Shown here: one piece after another, positions 1-8,041 of the stretch
How positions within the stretch are numbered: position 1 is the first letter of the stretch
Layout: each line of letters begins with the position of its first letter
Origin: Paenibacillus pabuli NBRC 13638
GTDB lineage: Bacteria; Bacillota; Bacilli; Paenibacillales; Paenibacillaceae
Direction of reading: 5' to 3'
DNA: 64,000 nt
Assembly: GCF_001514495.1 (NCBI RefSeq)
Contig: NZ_BCNM01000008.1
Coordinates: 1 to 64,000, forward strand
The notes under the pieces: model-generated
What the model saw: the letters and a program-made list of their open reading frames with translations, nothing else
Databases searched by the model: none
Told to the model about the DNA's origin: nothing
Program-made: the position numbers and the translations under genes

Positions 1-91
1 CTTGAAAGTATCCTGCCCGTTAGTTGAATAAAAGCAGCCGATCACATGGATCAGCTGTTTATTATGCTATCGTTTCCCGTTTAGCGTAATG
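1..91. repeat. Hairpin repeat, copy 1 of 3
   Basis: A hairpin at 35-57 (CAGCCGATC / GATCAGCTG arms) sits between two similar flanks read in the same direction, TGCCCGTTAGTTGAATAA at 14-31 and a CCCGTTTAGCGTAATG-like stretch near 76-91. The same arrangement occurs at 7728-7816 and 55275-55372 with a different stem sequence that still pairs. T-rich sequence follows the stem on both strands, so a bidirectional terminator is plausible. Confidence 0.6.
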
Positions 92-135
92 ATGTATGTT
101 CATATTTCTCTAATGATTCAAAGTCAATTCTATCC

Positions 136-480
136 CTAATTAATCCCCTTAAGTCGTGACCTAATTTCCCTAATCGTCAAAACACCAGATATGAGGTACA
201 TAAAAGAAGTAACTCCAAACAACTTAAAAATACTTGGAGTCATCGTCAAATATAGACTGATAGGAAGTGACCAGACAAATGCAACAAACATAAGTGATGG
301 TTTTTTGATAACGGATGCTAACAATGCTAAACAAGCTGGAACCAAAAGCGAAAATAATGTGCTTATGATAACATCATTCTCAGCACGTTCATGAGTGTAA
401 GGATTTAATAAAGCTAATATAATCCATAGTATCATGGTGCAAATTGAAGATACTACCCCAATACTTTTTGCTATTCTCAT
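136..480 (-). CDS. Small four-helix membrane protein, unknown function
   Basis: I do not recognise the family. The 114-residue product is strongly hydrophobic, with about four membrane segments separated by short loops: one at the N-terminus after MRIAKS, one around VPACLALLASVI, one around FVAFVWSLPISLYL and one around FGVTSFMYLISGVL. It ends in a basic tail (RSRLKG). An ATG two codons upstream (484-486) abuts the GGGGG of the ribosome site, so the second ATG, spaced six bases from it, is the better start. It stands alone, with the hairpin repeat at 1-91 beyond its 3' end acting as a likely terminator. No partner gene suggests a role. Confidence 0.6.
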   Translation of the reverse strand: MRIAKSIGVVSSICTMILWIILALLNPYTHERAENDVIISTLFSLLVPACLALLASVIKKPSLMFVAFVWSLPISLYLTMTPSIFKLFGVTSFMYLISGVLTIREIRSRLKGIN

Positions 481-532
481 TTCCATCCCCCTGTTTTACT
501 TTATCATAAGTATGTTGAAAACAAAGAAATCA

Positions 533-660
533 TTAAACTAACCTACCCGTTAGTTTAATGAATTAACGACAAAATAACGATTAGATATACGCCTAATCGG
601 CAATAGGAACTTGTTCTTGTCCATTTCGGCTATCGGAACAAGTTCTTGTCCTCAACAGCT
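533..660. repeat. Composite intergenic repeat (CCCGTTAG module plus GTTCTTGTCC module)
   Basis: Begins with a CTAACCTACCCGTTAGTT-like module at about 536-556 and runs through ATTAACGA and CTAATCGGCAAT to two copies of GTTCTTGTCC (613-622 and 642-651). The same order of modules recurs at 57147-57245. No open reading frame of interest crosses it. The intergenic stretch 487-1142 consists almost entirely of such repeats. Confidence 0.6.
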
Positions 661-682
661 AGTTTCAGTCCGACATTTCGCT

Positions 683-860
683 CTTTAATACGCGTCTTTA
701 ACCTCTCATCGTGTCTGTTGTTCCATAACAATGTGAACACATTCTTGTATTATGGTACTTAATGAGATTTTAAGTGCATGTGCTCATCGTTAGATATACA
801 TCTAATCGGCAATCGAACTATGTTCTTGTCCATTCCGGCAATCGGTACAAGTTCTTGTCC
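683..860. repeat. Long intergenic repeat, copy 1 (partner at 50690-50850)
   Basis: About 150 bases, from TTTAACCTCTCATCGTGTC through TTATGGTACTTAATGA and GCATGTGCTC to GTTCTTGTCC, align with 50690-50850 at high similarity with scattered substitutions. Neither copy holds a credible gene. Small open frames on both strands translate the repeat itself and are not conserved in reading frame. Confidence 0.65.
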
Positions 861-888
861 TTGGCACGGGACAAGAACTTGTACCGAT
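841..888. repeat. Perfect 20-bp inverted repeat
   Basis: Left arm 841-860 (ATCGGTACAAGTTCTTGTCC) and right arm 869-888 are exact reverse complements around an eight-base loop. The arm is a GTTCTTGTCC-family module, so two modules have come together head to head. On the minus strand the run of T comes before the hairpin instead of after it, so this is not a simple terminator. Confidence 0.8.
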
Positions 889-893
889 AAAAT

Positions 894-948
894 AAAAAAA
901 GCCGCTAAAATAGCGACTTCAATGGGACCATGTTCTTGTCCCTTGACA
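894..948 (-). terminator. Terminator repeat, copy 1 of 4
   Basis: Read on the minus strand, a conserved GGACAAGAACATGGTCCC-like lead is followed by the hairpin AAGTCGCTA-TTT-TAGCGGCTT (899-919) and seven T. The stem contains a conserved U.G pair. It lies downstream of the VOC gene on the same strand. Other copies are at 1630, 43498 and 63177. Confidence 0.75.
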
Positions 949-1142
949 CCTTTCCTCCAAGTCGGACTTTCTCGACACGAAGAACGAACCAGGTCGGAGG
1001 CTTCTTCGTGTTTTGATGTTGAGTTTGCGAACGCGTTCGTGGGGACTTTTTTTCTTAGCTTGAATACTCGGACGCGTTCTTCTATCTAGATTCTTTTCCA
1101 TACGATTAGTAATTGATGGTGAAAATCACTCAGACCTAGAGA

Positions 1143-1481
1143 TTAACACAAGACTTCAACAGTAAATCCACCTGGGGCTTCAACATAAAAAGTATAACCG
1201 TGTGCATGCTTAGGTGCGTCTACTTCGAAGCCATTGTCTTTTAAAAGACTATATATCCTGTCAACCTCTTGTTCGGTCGGTTGGGGAAATCCGATATGAA
1301 AAGTCACTGGATAGAGTACGTTTTTACCTTTCATTAGAGTGAGAATAAAGCCTTCATCATCAAACATAACTGCAAATGCGTTTCCCCTCGTACCTTCACA
1401 TTTCATACCAAAATAAGTCTCTAAAAACTCGCGAGCAGCTGGAACATCAGTAACTGTTAGGTTCAGATGATTTAATTTCAT
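1143..1481 (-). CDS. VOC (glyoxalase/bleomycin-resistance fold) family protein
   Basis: The 112-residue product has the vicinal-oxygen-chelate layout. It opens with MKLNHLNLTVTDVPAAREF, a beta strand carrying the first metal-ligand histidine followed by the typical 'VxDxxxAxxF' helix. It closes with YTFYVEAPGGFTVEVLC, the usual 'xDPdGxxxEl' end in which the final Glu is a ligand. The size fits a single-domain member. The start is the ATG preceded by AGGAAAGGGTG; a longer in-frame extension to 1550 lacks such a site. The substrate cannot be told from sequence, since the family covers lyases, dioxygenases and antibiotic-binding proteins. It is monocistronic, with terminator repeat copy 1 downstream. 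Confidence 0.8.
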   Translation of the reverse strand: MKLNHLNLTVTDVPAAREFLETYFGMKCEGTRGNAFAVMFDDEGFILTLMKGKNVLYPVTFHIGFPQPTEQEVDRIYSLLKDNGFEVDAPKHAHGYTFYVEAPGGFTVEVLC

Positions 1482-1629
1482 AATTACACCCTTTCCTACA
1501 TATTTTGTACGTCCTCCGTAGAGCTTTATCTTCAATCCAAATAATACCACATAATGGAACTATTCGGTCCGTTACTTTAATGAAAAGTCGTTTTATTTTT
1601 GTTCTATACAGACGATAATCTAAATCAAC

Positions 1630-1686
1630 AAAAAGCCGCCCTATTAGGCGACTATGAATAGAACAATGTTCTTGTCCTTCAACATT
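1630..1686 (-). terminator. Terminator repeat, copy 2 of 4
   Basis: Minus-strand hairpin AGTCGCC-TAATAG-GGCGGCT (1634-1653) followed by five T, with the conserved GGACAAGAACATTGTTC lead. Compared with copy 1 the inner pairs change from CTA/TAG to CC/GG, which keeps the stem paired. It backs up the stronger kbl-tdh terminator at 1743-1799. Confidence 0.75.
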
Positions 1687-1742
1687 GTCAGTGTTCTTTA
1701 TCTGATAAGCCACAGACACGGAAATGTCTGGGCTGGAGGATG

Positions 1743-1799
1743 AAAAAAAGAAGCTGCAACAAAAGGTCCGGGTAACGCCAAACCTCTTGATGTAGCTTC
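1743..1799 (-). terminator. Rho-independent terminator of the kbl-tdh operon
   Basis: On the minus strand GAAGCTACA pairs with TGCAGCTTC (one mismatch), an inner stem AGGTT/ACCT closes the loop, and seven T follow. It lies 44 bases past the tdh stop codon. Confidence 0.75.
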
Positions 1800-1842
1800 A
1801 TTTGTACTTCTACTCGCTTTGCACAGCGAATTCATAATAACT

Positions 1843-2802
1843 TTAAGCCTTGCGAAGCATTTGTCGCTCGCTTAGCTTTGAAAGCATATCCTTCGTCATC
1901 GCCTTCAGGTCGTAGCGGGCATGAAATCCCCATTCTGTTTTCGCTGCCGTCGCATCAATGGAATGCGGCCAGCTATCGGCAATCGCCTGTCTCTTCGGAT
2001 CAACGTCATAATCGAGAATAAAGCCGGGAAACTCATCCCGAATCGCTTCAGCGATCGCCTCCGGATCCACGCTCATTGCGGTGACATTAAATGAATTTCG
2101 GTGCATCAACCGGGAAGAATCCGCTTCCATCAATTCGATGATAGCGTTCAGGGCATCCGGCATATACATCATGTCCATGTTTGAGTCCTTGGCGATATAA
2201 GATGTATACCGGCCAGCCGTCACGGCTGCGTAATAAATTTCCACCGCGTAATCCGTCGTTCCTCCGCCGGGAGGCGTCATATAAGATATCAAACCTGGGA
2301 ATCGCAGCCCCCTGGTATCCAAGCCGTATTTGTGAAAATAATAATCACAAAGCAGTTCGCCAGACACTTTGTTCACGCCGTACATCGTATTGGGCCTCTG
2401 GATCGTATCCTGCGGGGTATTGTCTTTCGGAGTCGAAGGACCAAAAGATCCAATGGAGCTTGGAGTGAAAAATTGGCAGCCGAGCTCCCTGGATATTTCA
2501 AGTGCATTCATCAATCCGCCCATATTCAAATTCCAGGCAAGCAGCGGTTTCTCCTCTGCGGTAGCCGACAGCAGCGCAGCCAAATGGATGACGGTATCAA
2601 CTTCGTACCGCTTGGCGATTTCGAACATCGCCTTATCATTCGTCACGTCCAGCAGCTCGAATGGCCCGGATCGGGTAATTTCGTGGGCTGATGACCTGAG
2701 ATCCGTAGCAACGACGTGATCCGCACCATAAATTTCACGTAATTTAACAACTAACTCAGAACCGATTTGGCCCAGTGCTCCGGTCACCAAAATCTTGTTC
2801 AT
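1843..2802 (-). CDS. tdh: L-threonine 3-dehydrogenase, short-chain (epimerase-like) type
   Basis: A 319-residue NAD-dependent enzyme of the extended short-chain/UDP-galactose-epimerase fold, expected to oxidise L-threonine to 2-amino-3-ketobutyrate. The N-terminal Rossmann motif GALGQIGSEL (residues 8-17) binds NAD. The active-site YGVNK (Tyr and Lys of YxxxK, about residues 141-145) follows NTM. GGGTTDYAVEIYY and the later MPDALNAI segment match SDR-type threonine dehydrogenases and not the zinc medium-chain type. The start ATG has GGGAGGAATG upstream. It is the second gene of a two-gene operon, 37 bases after kbl, whose product uses the unstable ketone. The pairing is what makes the substrate call firm, since the fold alone would also fit a sugar epimerase. 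Confidence 0.9.
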   Translation of the reverse strand: MNKILVTGALGQIGSELVVKLREIYGADHVVATDLRSSAHEITRSGPFELLDVTNDKAMFEIAKRYEVDTVIHLAALLSATAEEKPLLAWNLNMGGLMNALEISRELGCQFFTPSSIGSFGPSTPKDNTPQDTIQRPNTMYGVNKVSGELLCDYYFHKYGLDTRGLRFPGLISYMTPPGGGTTDYAVEIYYAAVTAGRYTSYIAKDSNMDMMYMPDALNAIIELMEADSSRLMHRNSFNVTAMSVDPEAIAEAIRDEFPGFILDYDVDPKRQAIADSWPHSIDATAAKTEWGFHARYDLKAMTKDMLSKLSERQMLRKA

Positions 2803-2839
2803 AAGACATTCCTCCCGAAATATACTCCCGCGAATGCAG

Positions 2840-4030
2840 CTAAATCAGCTTCATTTCCTTGCCAACTTTCTCATAAACGGAGATCACCTGGTCGAGCATC
2901 TCCTTGGTATGGGCAGCTGTCGGCATGTTGCGTATTCTTCCGGTTCCTTTCGGAACCGTCGGAAACAGGATTGCCTTGGCGTAAACGCCTTCTTCATAGA
3001 GCCGTTTGCTGAACTGTTGGGTGGTTACTTCATCGCCAATGATACAGGGTGTGATCGGCGTTTCGCTTTGGCCTACATCATATCCAAGCCGGCTCAAGCC
3101 ATTTTTCAAATCATTGCCGTTCTCCCACAGCTTCTCGATCAGCTCTTTGTCATTCATCAAAATGTCGACAGAAGCGCTGCAAGAAGCGATTACAGCCGGA
3201 GGTAGCGATGTCGAGAACAGAAACGGACGGCTTCTCAGCTTCAACCATTCGATCAGTTGTTTTTTACCCGCCACATAACCGCCGACAACGCCGATCGCCT
3301 TGGAAAGAGTACCAATTTGAAAGTCAATGCGGTCGGACAATCCAAAATGCTTCACGGTTCCCGCACCTGCTCCGAGAACGCCCGAACCGTGGGCATCATC
3401 CACATAAGTAATCAGATCGAATTCTTCTGCTATTTTCACGATTTCGGGCAGCTTTGCTATATCACCATCCATGGAGAAAACCCCGTCGGTGATGACCATA
3501 ATTTTATGGTACTGACCGGATTCCTTGGCATCTTTCGCCTGCTGTCTTAAATCATTCATATCCGAATGCTTAAAGCGAATCACCTTGGCTCTCGACAGGC
3601 GGCAGCCATCAATAATCGAAGCGTGGTTCAGCTCATCTGATAAAATCGCATCATGCTGGTCCATTACCGCGGATATAGCAGCCATATTGCAGTTAAATCC
3701 CGATTGATACACGATAACGGCTTCCGTTTTTTTGAAACGGGCCAGTTTTTCTTCAAGCTCAATATGAAGATCCATCGTACCATTAATTGTTCTCACAGCC
3801 CCTGCGCCTGCCCCGTATGTCTGCGACGCCTTAACTGAAGCATCAATCAGGCGGTAATCTGTTGCCAGTCCCAAATAGTTATTGGAAGACAAATTGATTA
3901 GGGACTTTCCGTCGATACGAATAACAGGACCATTTGCGCCCTGCAGCGTATCGATGACGTTATATAAACCTTTAGTCTTTAGATCTTCGATGTTCGAACT
4001 TAAAAATTGGTCCAATGCTTGACTTGACAT
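2840..4030 (-). CDS. kbl: Glycine C-acetyltransferase (2-amino-3-ketobutyrate CoA ligase)
   Basis: A 396-residue PLP enzyme of the alpha-oxoamine synthase family. With CoA it cleaves 2-amino-3-ketobutyrate to glycine and acetyl-CoA, completing threonine breakdown started by the adjacent tdh product. Visible hallmarks are SSNNYLGLA near residue 48, the glycine-rich [14 protein letters not shown] (72-84), [11 protein letters not shown] (132-142), YVDDAHGSG with the PLP-contacting Asp211 and His214, and the Schiff-base Lys244 in GTLSKAIG. The length is normal for the family. The start ATG has GGAGGGAATGGA before it. It is the first gene of the operon, and no riboswitch or clear operator is visible in the leader. 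Confidence 0.93.
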   Translation of the reverse strand: MSSQALDQFLSSNIEDLKTKGLYNVIDTLQGANGPVIRIDGKSLINLSSNNYLGLATDYRLIDASVKASQTYGAGAGAVRTINGTMDLHIELEEKLARFKKTEAVIVYQSGFNCNMAAISAVMDQHDAILSDELNHASIIDGCRLSRAKVIRFKHSDMNDLRQQAKDAKESGQYHKIMVITDGVFSMDGDIAKLPEIVKIAEEFDLITYVDDAHGSGVLGAGAGTVKHFGLSDRIDFQIGTLSKAIGVVGGYVAGKKQLIEWLKLRSRPFLFSTSLPPAVIASCSASVDILMNDKELIEKLWENGNDLKNGLSRLGYDVGQSETPITPCIIGDEVTTQQFSKRLYEEGVYAKAILFPTVPKGTGRIRNMPTAAHTKEMLDQVISVYEKVGKEMKLI

Positions 4031-4180
4031 TCCATTCCCTCCTCGATATACGTATGTCCTCGTACAGGAGACATAGTATTCTTCAAAAAAACCTGTTATA
4101 AAAGGAATTAAACTAATTTCAATGTATCATCTTTTTTATTTATTGTACACATGTGGCGGACAAAAAATAAAAATATCCGC

Positions 4181-4225
4181 AAAAAAACATAGCGATTGCT
4201 TCCCCCATTCCCGGAAGCAATCGCT
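4181..4225 (-). terminator. Orphan minus-strand terminator
   Basis: Arms AGCGATTGCTTCC (4191-4203) and GGAAGCAATCGCT (4213-4225) pair perfectly, and on the minus strand ATG and seven T follow. It lies just downstream of the truncated dehydrogenase fragment at 4290-4416, so it is probably what remains of that gene's terminator. Confidence 0.75.
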
Positions 4226-4289
4226 ACTAAAACTTTGCTTATATCTTTTGCTGCTCGGTAACTTCTTGTGCAGCCATTATTTCTTTTGC

Positions 4290-4416
4290 TTATTCCTTTA
4301 AATCAATCGATTTACCCCGGTTCAAACGGGATTCTTCCGCGGCAAACGCAATGAGATGACTCCGTACGGAAGCGCTAGCCGAGGTTAGGCTCTCCTGACC
4401 ACTATAGTTCCATAGC
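4290..4416 (-). pseudogene. C-terminal fragment of a Gfo/Idh/MocA dehydrogenase
   Basis: Minus-strand translation gives LWNYSGQESLTSA and then HLIAFAAEESRLNRGK, ending SIDLKE-stop. That is the characteristic tail of sugar-modifying Gfo/Idh oxidoreductases in Paenibacillus (from memory of the family). An in-frame stop lies just upstream and the Rossmann part is absent, so only about 40 codons survive. It keeps a terminator downstream. Confidence 0.65.
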
Positions 4417-4525
4417 TACAAACTCCTTAAGGTGCTAGCATTACCCATGCCAACAGCGCTGTTCGGATCATCATGTTCGCCTGTAGCACAAGCTGCCTCT
4501 TCAATATAATAGACACTCTTTTCTT

Positions 4526-4615
4526 TTGAAAAATGCCGACGCCATCATGCGAGAAACGGGTGGCCGCGGAGTCGATGTCGTGTTCGACACCATCGATGGC
4601 AACACAATGCCGCGC
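4526..4615 (+). pseudogene. Internal fragment of a medium-chain dehydrogenase/quinone reductase
   Basis: Plus-strand translation reads [19 protein letters not shown] followed by IDGNT, the cofactor-domain segment 'GG.[11 protein letters not shown].t' of zinc-type or quinone oxidoreductases. No start signal or full gene is present and the match fades after about 28 codons. It lies between another gene fragment and an IS element, consistent with serial insertions and deletions. Confidence 0.5.
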
Positions 4616-4756
4616 AGCCCCGACACGCAAGCACTCCTTGAACGAAGCTATTTTTCAAGCCCTTGCGCAAGGGATACTGCCTTAGCAAAAAAAGACATCA
4701 CTCAACCTTAGGTTGGTCATAGCCCCGTCAAGTAGACAATAAAAAAAGAAATTTTA

Positions 4757-5580
4757 TTAAGCGGCGACTTTTTCCCGGAATTCAATCGGGGAGAGGTCGC
4801 CCAGTTTGTTTTGGAAACGTTCCATGTTGTAAAACGAAATATACTCCGTAATTTGGCTCCTTGCTTGCTCCAGATTCTGAGGTTTCTCCAAATACAACTT
4901 CTCCGTCTTTAAGTGGGAGAAGAATGACTCAATACAAGCATTGTCGTAGCAGTTCCCACGCCGAGAATGGCTTCCGGTGAGCTTCTTTTCTTCAAGCAAC
5001 TTGGCATAACTCTGTGTTGTATACTGAAACCCCTGGTCCGAATGGAGCAAGGAAGATCCACATTTCAGTTTCTTCACCGTGTCCGTAACGAATCTTAAGT
5101 CATTTTGCTCGGAGAATTCCCAGGCTACAATTTCGTTGTTGTAGAGATCCATCACCACCGAGAGATAAGCAAAAATCATGCCCAATCCGGACATACGTAA
5201 TATCCGTCACGAGCTTCTGCACAGGAGCTGCCGCCGAGAATTCCCGATTTAGGACATTACGGAACAGAACTGACGGTTTCCGGCCAGCAAATGGGCGTTT
5301 CTTGCGAATCACGGAACGAATCTGAAGTTCTCTCATTAAGCGGCGTACCTTCTTGTGATTCACCACGAGGCCTTCCTTTCCTAACGCGGTTCGCATACGT
5401 TTGTAGCCGAAATAAGGACGAAGTCGGTGAATGCCAATAATATGTGCTTTAAGTCCGCATCCCGATCTGCTCGTTTCTCTCTGAGGGCAGCGTTTTTCTT
5501 CCATTTGTAGTAACCTGCACGTGAAATTTCAGCCATTTTACACAGCCAAACCACAGGTGCCCACTTGCTTATTTTTCGAA
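4757..5580 (-). pseudogene. IS3-family transposase orfB (DDE domain), frameshifted
   Basis: Three consecutive reading frames together make one integrase-type transposase. The first has ISKWAPVVWLCKMAEISRAG. The second has HIIGIHRLRPYFGYKRM and VTDITYV with the first catalytic Asp. The third has AYLSVVMDLYNNEIV, LLHSDQGFQYT with the second Asp and CIESFFSHLKTE with the Glu. One break lies near 5450 and looks like a single-base deletion. The other is at 5171-5175, where a run of five A has one base too many. All three DDE residues survive but not in one frame. Translation would normally come from a programmed shift out of orfA near the A-rich 5570 region. Confidence 0.85.
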
Positions 5581-5907
5581 CGGACTGGCACCGGGCTTCG
5601 AAATCCAGCTTCCCTCTCCGTGCAAATTCGGATTGAGCTTTTTTAGATATTCTACCTGCGCTTTCAAATAAACATTTTCTTCTTCTGCACCACTAAAATG
5701 CTTCTTCGTCCAACGTCCCCGGTAATCCTCAAAACTCTCTCCGTTTTGACTTTTACGAACCCATGTAATAATCTGACTCTCGCTCTTAATCCCAAACTTC
5801 TCCATGATCCGACTGTACGCCCAACCTTCTTCCATTCGCAGACGAACGGCCTCTTTCTTCGTTTCTTCGCTATATCGATTAAAGGTTTGGCCTTTCTTCG
5901 CTGACAT
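5569..5907 (-). CDS. IS3-family transposase orfA (helix-turn-helix)
   Basis: A 112-residue protein with an N-terminal helix-turn-helix typical of IS150 orfA (RYSEETKKEAVRLRMEEGWA, then SRIMEKFGIKSESQIITWV), followed by a basic linker and the leucine-zipper-like ENVYLKAQVEYLKKL segment used for dimerisation. It would bind the IS ends and be fused to orfB by a -1 frameshift near its end, where GAAAAATAAG gives a slippery A run overlapping the stop. It looks intact, although its partner orfB is broken. Confidence 0.8.
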   Translation of the reverse strand: MSAKKGQTFNRYSEETKKEAVRLRMEEGWAYSRIMEKFGIKSESQIITWVRKSQNGESFEDYRGRWTKKHFSGAEEENVYLKAQVEYLKKLNPNLHGEGSWISKPGASPFEK

Positions 5908-6221
5908 AACAAAAATCCCCTCCGGTATCCAGTGTTTGAGTTCATTGTAACATGTCCTCTTTTTTCACTGTCTACCATGAGGGGATAATACCACCTCAGC
6001 ACCGCTACCCACAATTTTAATATTATATGGCTTACAGTGGGTCATGACTAAGAGAAGGCGGACTCACGATGCCGGCACATTCCTCATTAGATGTGCAGGT
6101 TTAAATGTCGATGCTTCCTGTCATTACCGATTAGTTCATAGACACTGCCAGCCTCTAGCATCGACTCGCATAAGACTAAAACTAATCACCGTTGTTCGTA
6201 AGGACTGAAAGGAGACAAAAT

Positions 6222-6737
6222 ATGTTTGGAATCTCATCACTAGGCTGGGTGCATACGCTCAGTAGCTTGCCCGCCATTCCACTGGCTGCCTATATGTTTG
6301 TACGCTTCGGTCGGATTGTCCCTCGATCAAGGTCCGGCATCCTCTACTTCATTTCGATGATGGTCGGCGCTATCACGGTATTCCCCATCGCTCATCAGTC
6401 GGTAAGCTATGTCATTAGTACAGCAACGATCTTTCTTTTGCTCGCCGGATACAGTGTCGGGCGTATTTCAAGCTTTGGGCGAACCGGTAAGTACCTTGAA
6501 ACCATCTTCCTCAGCCTGACCGCGTTTCTGCTGATGTTGCCGACTGTTACCGAAATACTGACCCGTGTTCCAGACGAAAACCCCATCGTCGCCGAACTGA
6601 ATTCACCAATTCTACTTGGTTCTCAAGCCGCTCTTCTCACCATTCTCACCATTGGTTTGACAGCCCAAATCATCCATTTGCGCAGGCAACACAGGTTCAA
6701 TTCATATGACGACTCATCAACTGAAATATCTGCCTAA
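6222..6737 (+). CDS. Five-helix membrane protein, unknown function
   Basis: I cannot assign a family. The 171-residue product has about five hydrophobic segments: around VHTLSSLPAIPLAAYMFV, ILYFISMMVGAITVFPI, SYVISTATIFLLLAGY, TIFLSLTAFLLMLPTV and AALLTILTIGLTAQII. Charged turns carry GRIVPRSRSG and SFGRTGKY, and the tail is polar. The ATG at 6222 has AAGGAG eight bases upstream; a longer frame back to 6192 lacks this. It stands alone between an IS element and a broken peroxiredoxin gene. The helix pattern resembles small DUF2306-like membrane proteins, but that is a guess. Confidence 0.65.
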   Translation: MFGISSLGWVHTLSSLPAIPLAAYMFVRFGRIVPRSRSGILYFISMMVGAITVFPIAHQSVSYVISTATIFLLLAGYSVGRISSFGRTGKYLETIFLSLTAFLLMLPTVTEILTRVPDENPIVAELNSPILLGSQAALLTILTIGLTAQIIHLRRQHRFNSYDDSSTEISA

Positions 6738-7002
6738 TGATGTGGCAAGAAAATAAATTAAGGCTTTAACAACGATGATGGAAGATTAATAGGGGGAGTA
6801 TAATCCCCTCTTCCAACTAAGATGACACATTTTCCTCGCGACCTCACGGATTTTGACCATCAATCAACAGGTTGAGCTTCCAGTCTAAAATGGCCTTAGC
6901 ACCCTCATGTTCTACTGGCTGAGACATGCCCTCAGCCAATTCGCCACATTTTATTTTATGCTTCGGCAAAATACGATAAATCATAATAAGGAGGAGTAAT
7001 AC

Positions 7003-7519
7003 ATGTCATTAACTCAAGATTTAGCAAAAGCGAAGGATCTCACACTCAAAAATGCTTTGGGAGAAACGGTTAACCTTTATGATGAACTGTCCAAAGGACC
7101 TGTTGTCTTGACCTTCTACCGAGGTGGATGGTGTCCATTCTGTAACACACAGCTTAAGAGCTATCAGAAAATACTTCCGGATATTGAAGCACTGGGAGGC
7201 CAACTGATCGCAGTGAGCCCGCAAAGTCCGGACAACACGCTTTCTCAACAGGAGAAAGAAGAGTTGTCCTTCCAAGTTCTTAGTGATACAAATGGCCTCG
7301 TAGCTGCTTTCTATAATATTCTTTACGACGTTCCAGACTACCTCTAGAACATTATGAAACAAGTAGGCATGGATCTAACCGAATACAACGCTATGAACAG
7401 CTGGGTCTTGCCCATTCATGATCGACGAATCTGGAATTATCCGTTCCGCTTATGTGAATCCTGACTTTATGCAGCGTTTGGATCCGGAAGATATTTTGCA
7501 TGAGTTGAGAAAGCTTTAA
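7003..7519 (+). pseudogene. Peroxiredoxin (AhpC/TSA, thioredoxin fold), disrupted
   Basis: The first 114 codons read as an intact peroxiredoxin N-terminus with TFYRGGWCPFCNTQLKSY, where Cys44 is the peroxidatic position and Cys47 gives a CxxC. Then a TAG at 7345-7347 interrupts. The same frame continues (MKQVGMDLTEYNAMNSWVLP), and after a frameshift near 7410 the expected C-terminus appears: MIDESGIIRSAYVNPDFM and EDILHELRKL-stop. The family length of about 170 is reached only by joining the pieces. AGGAGGAGT precedes the ATG, so it was an expressed gene until recently. The truncated product would lack the C-terminal part of the fold. Confidence 0.85.
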
Positions 7520-7727
7520 TTTACAACGGTTTCTCAGGTTCTAACATACTCAACTAATTTAAATCTTTGAAGTCACAAGCATAAAAGTTTTGTTCTTAGT
7601 CAGAAAAAATATCTGCGCAGCAGCCTGCGAAGCCTCGGTGTATAAGCTACTTTGAAAGATTTGCTATGATTAATAGGCATTTCCAATAAACAGTAATTTC
7701 TCCAATAAGACCACTGTAGAATATACA

Positions 7728-7816
7728 GCAAGTCAGTTGAATAAATGCAGCCGATCATTGATCGGCTGTCTTTGTTTTTATCCAGCTAACGTTTCTTCGT
7801 TAGTTCAATGGGTTAA
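7728..7816. repeat. Hairpin repeat, copy 2 of 3
   Basis: A perfect stem CAGCCGATCA / TGATCGGCTG (7748-7768) lies between a degenerate GTCAGTTGAATAAA flank and a CGTTTCTTCGTTAGTTCAAT flank (about 7790-7809). It lies between the 3' ends of the broken peroxiredoxin gene and the converging response regulator. Apart from this repeat I see nothing in 7520-8041. Confidence 0.65.
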
Positions 7817-8041
7817 TTGAAATCAAGGTAGCCTGCAAGCCATTCTCCCGGAGAAGTCTGAGCGTTGTATCCAGCACTTTTTTGGTGAATTTTTGTATTT
7901 GTCGAACATCGCGCTTCTCCTTCGCAGTCTATTAGAAAGAATGTTCAATCTAATTTTAATACGTATTTATTATTTACAACTTTGATCATAAATGCCGCGG
8001 TATTCCAAGCTACCTCAAGAGAATCAGACTGCCCCTCCGCA

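Larger units (their letters stand above)
4720..5989 (-). mobile_element. IS3-family (IS150-like) insertion sequence, decayed
   Basis: Two overlapping transposase genes (orfA, orfB) lie between imperfect terminal inverted repeats. The left end reads CCCCGTCAAGTAGACAAT and then A7 (4723-4747). The right end, complemented, reads CCCCTCATGGTAGACAGT and then A6 (about 5963-5984). The boundaries are approximate and no clear target duplication was found. The orfB gene has two frameshifts, so the copy should not move on its own. Confidence 0.8.

Noticed and set aside
778..1101. Short frames on both strands (778-1089 plus, 919-1101 minus)
   Set aside because: They read through the inverted repeat and terminator module. 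Their peptides recur only because the DNA repeats.
1447..1719. Minus-strand frame containing VEGQEHCSI
   Set aside because: It is the translation of terminator-repeat copy 2. The same peptide arises from copy 3 at 43468-43704, while the rest of each frame is unrelated.
4757..5194. Separate short transposase genes in the IS3 element
   Set aside because: The pieces are one orfB split by two frameshifts. The DDE residues are distributed over the pieces.
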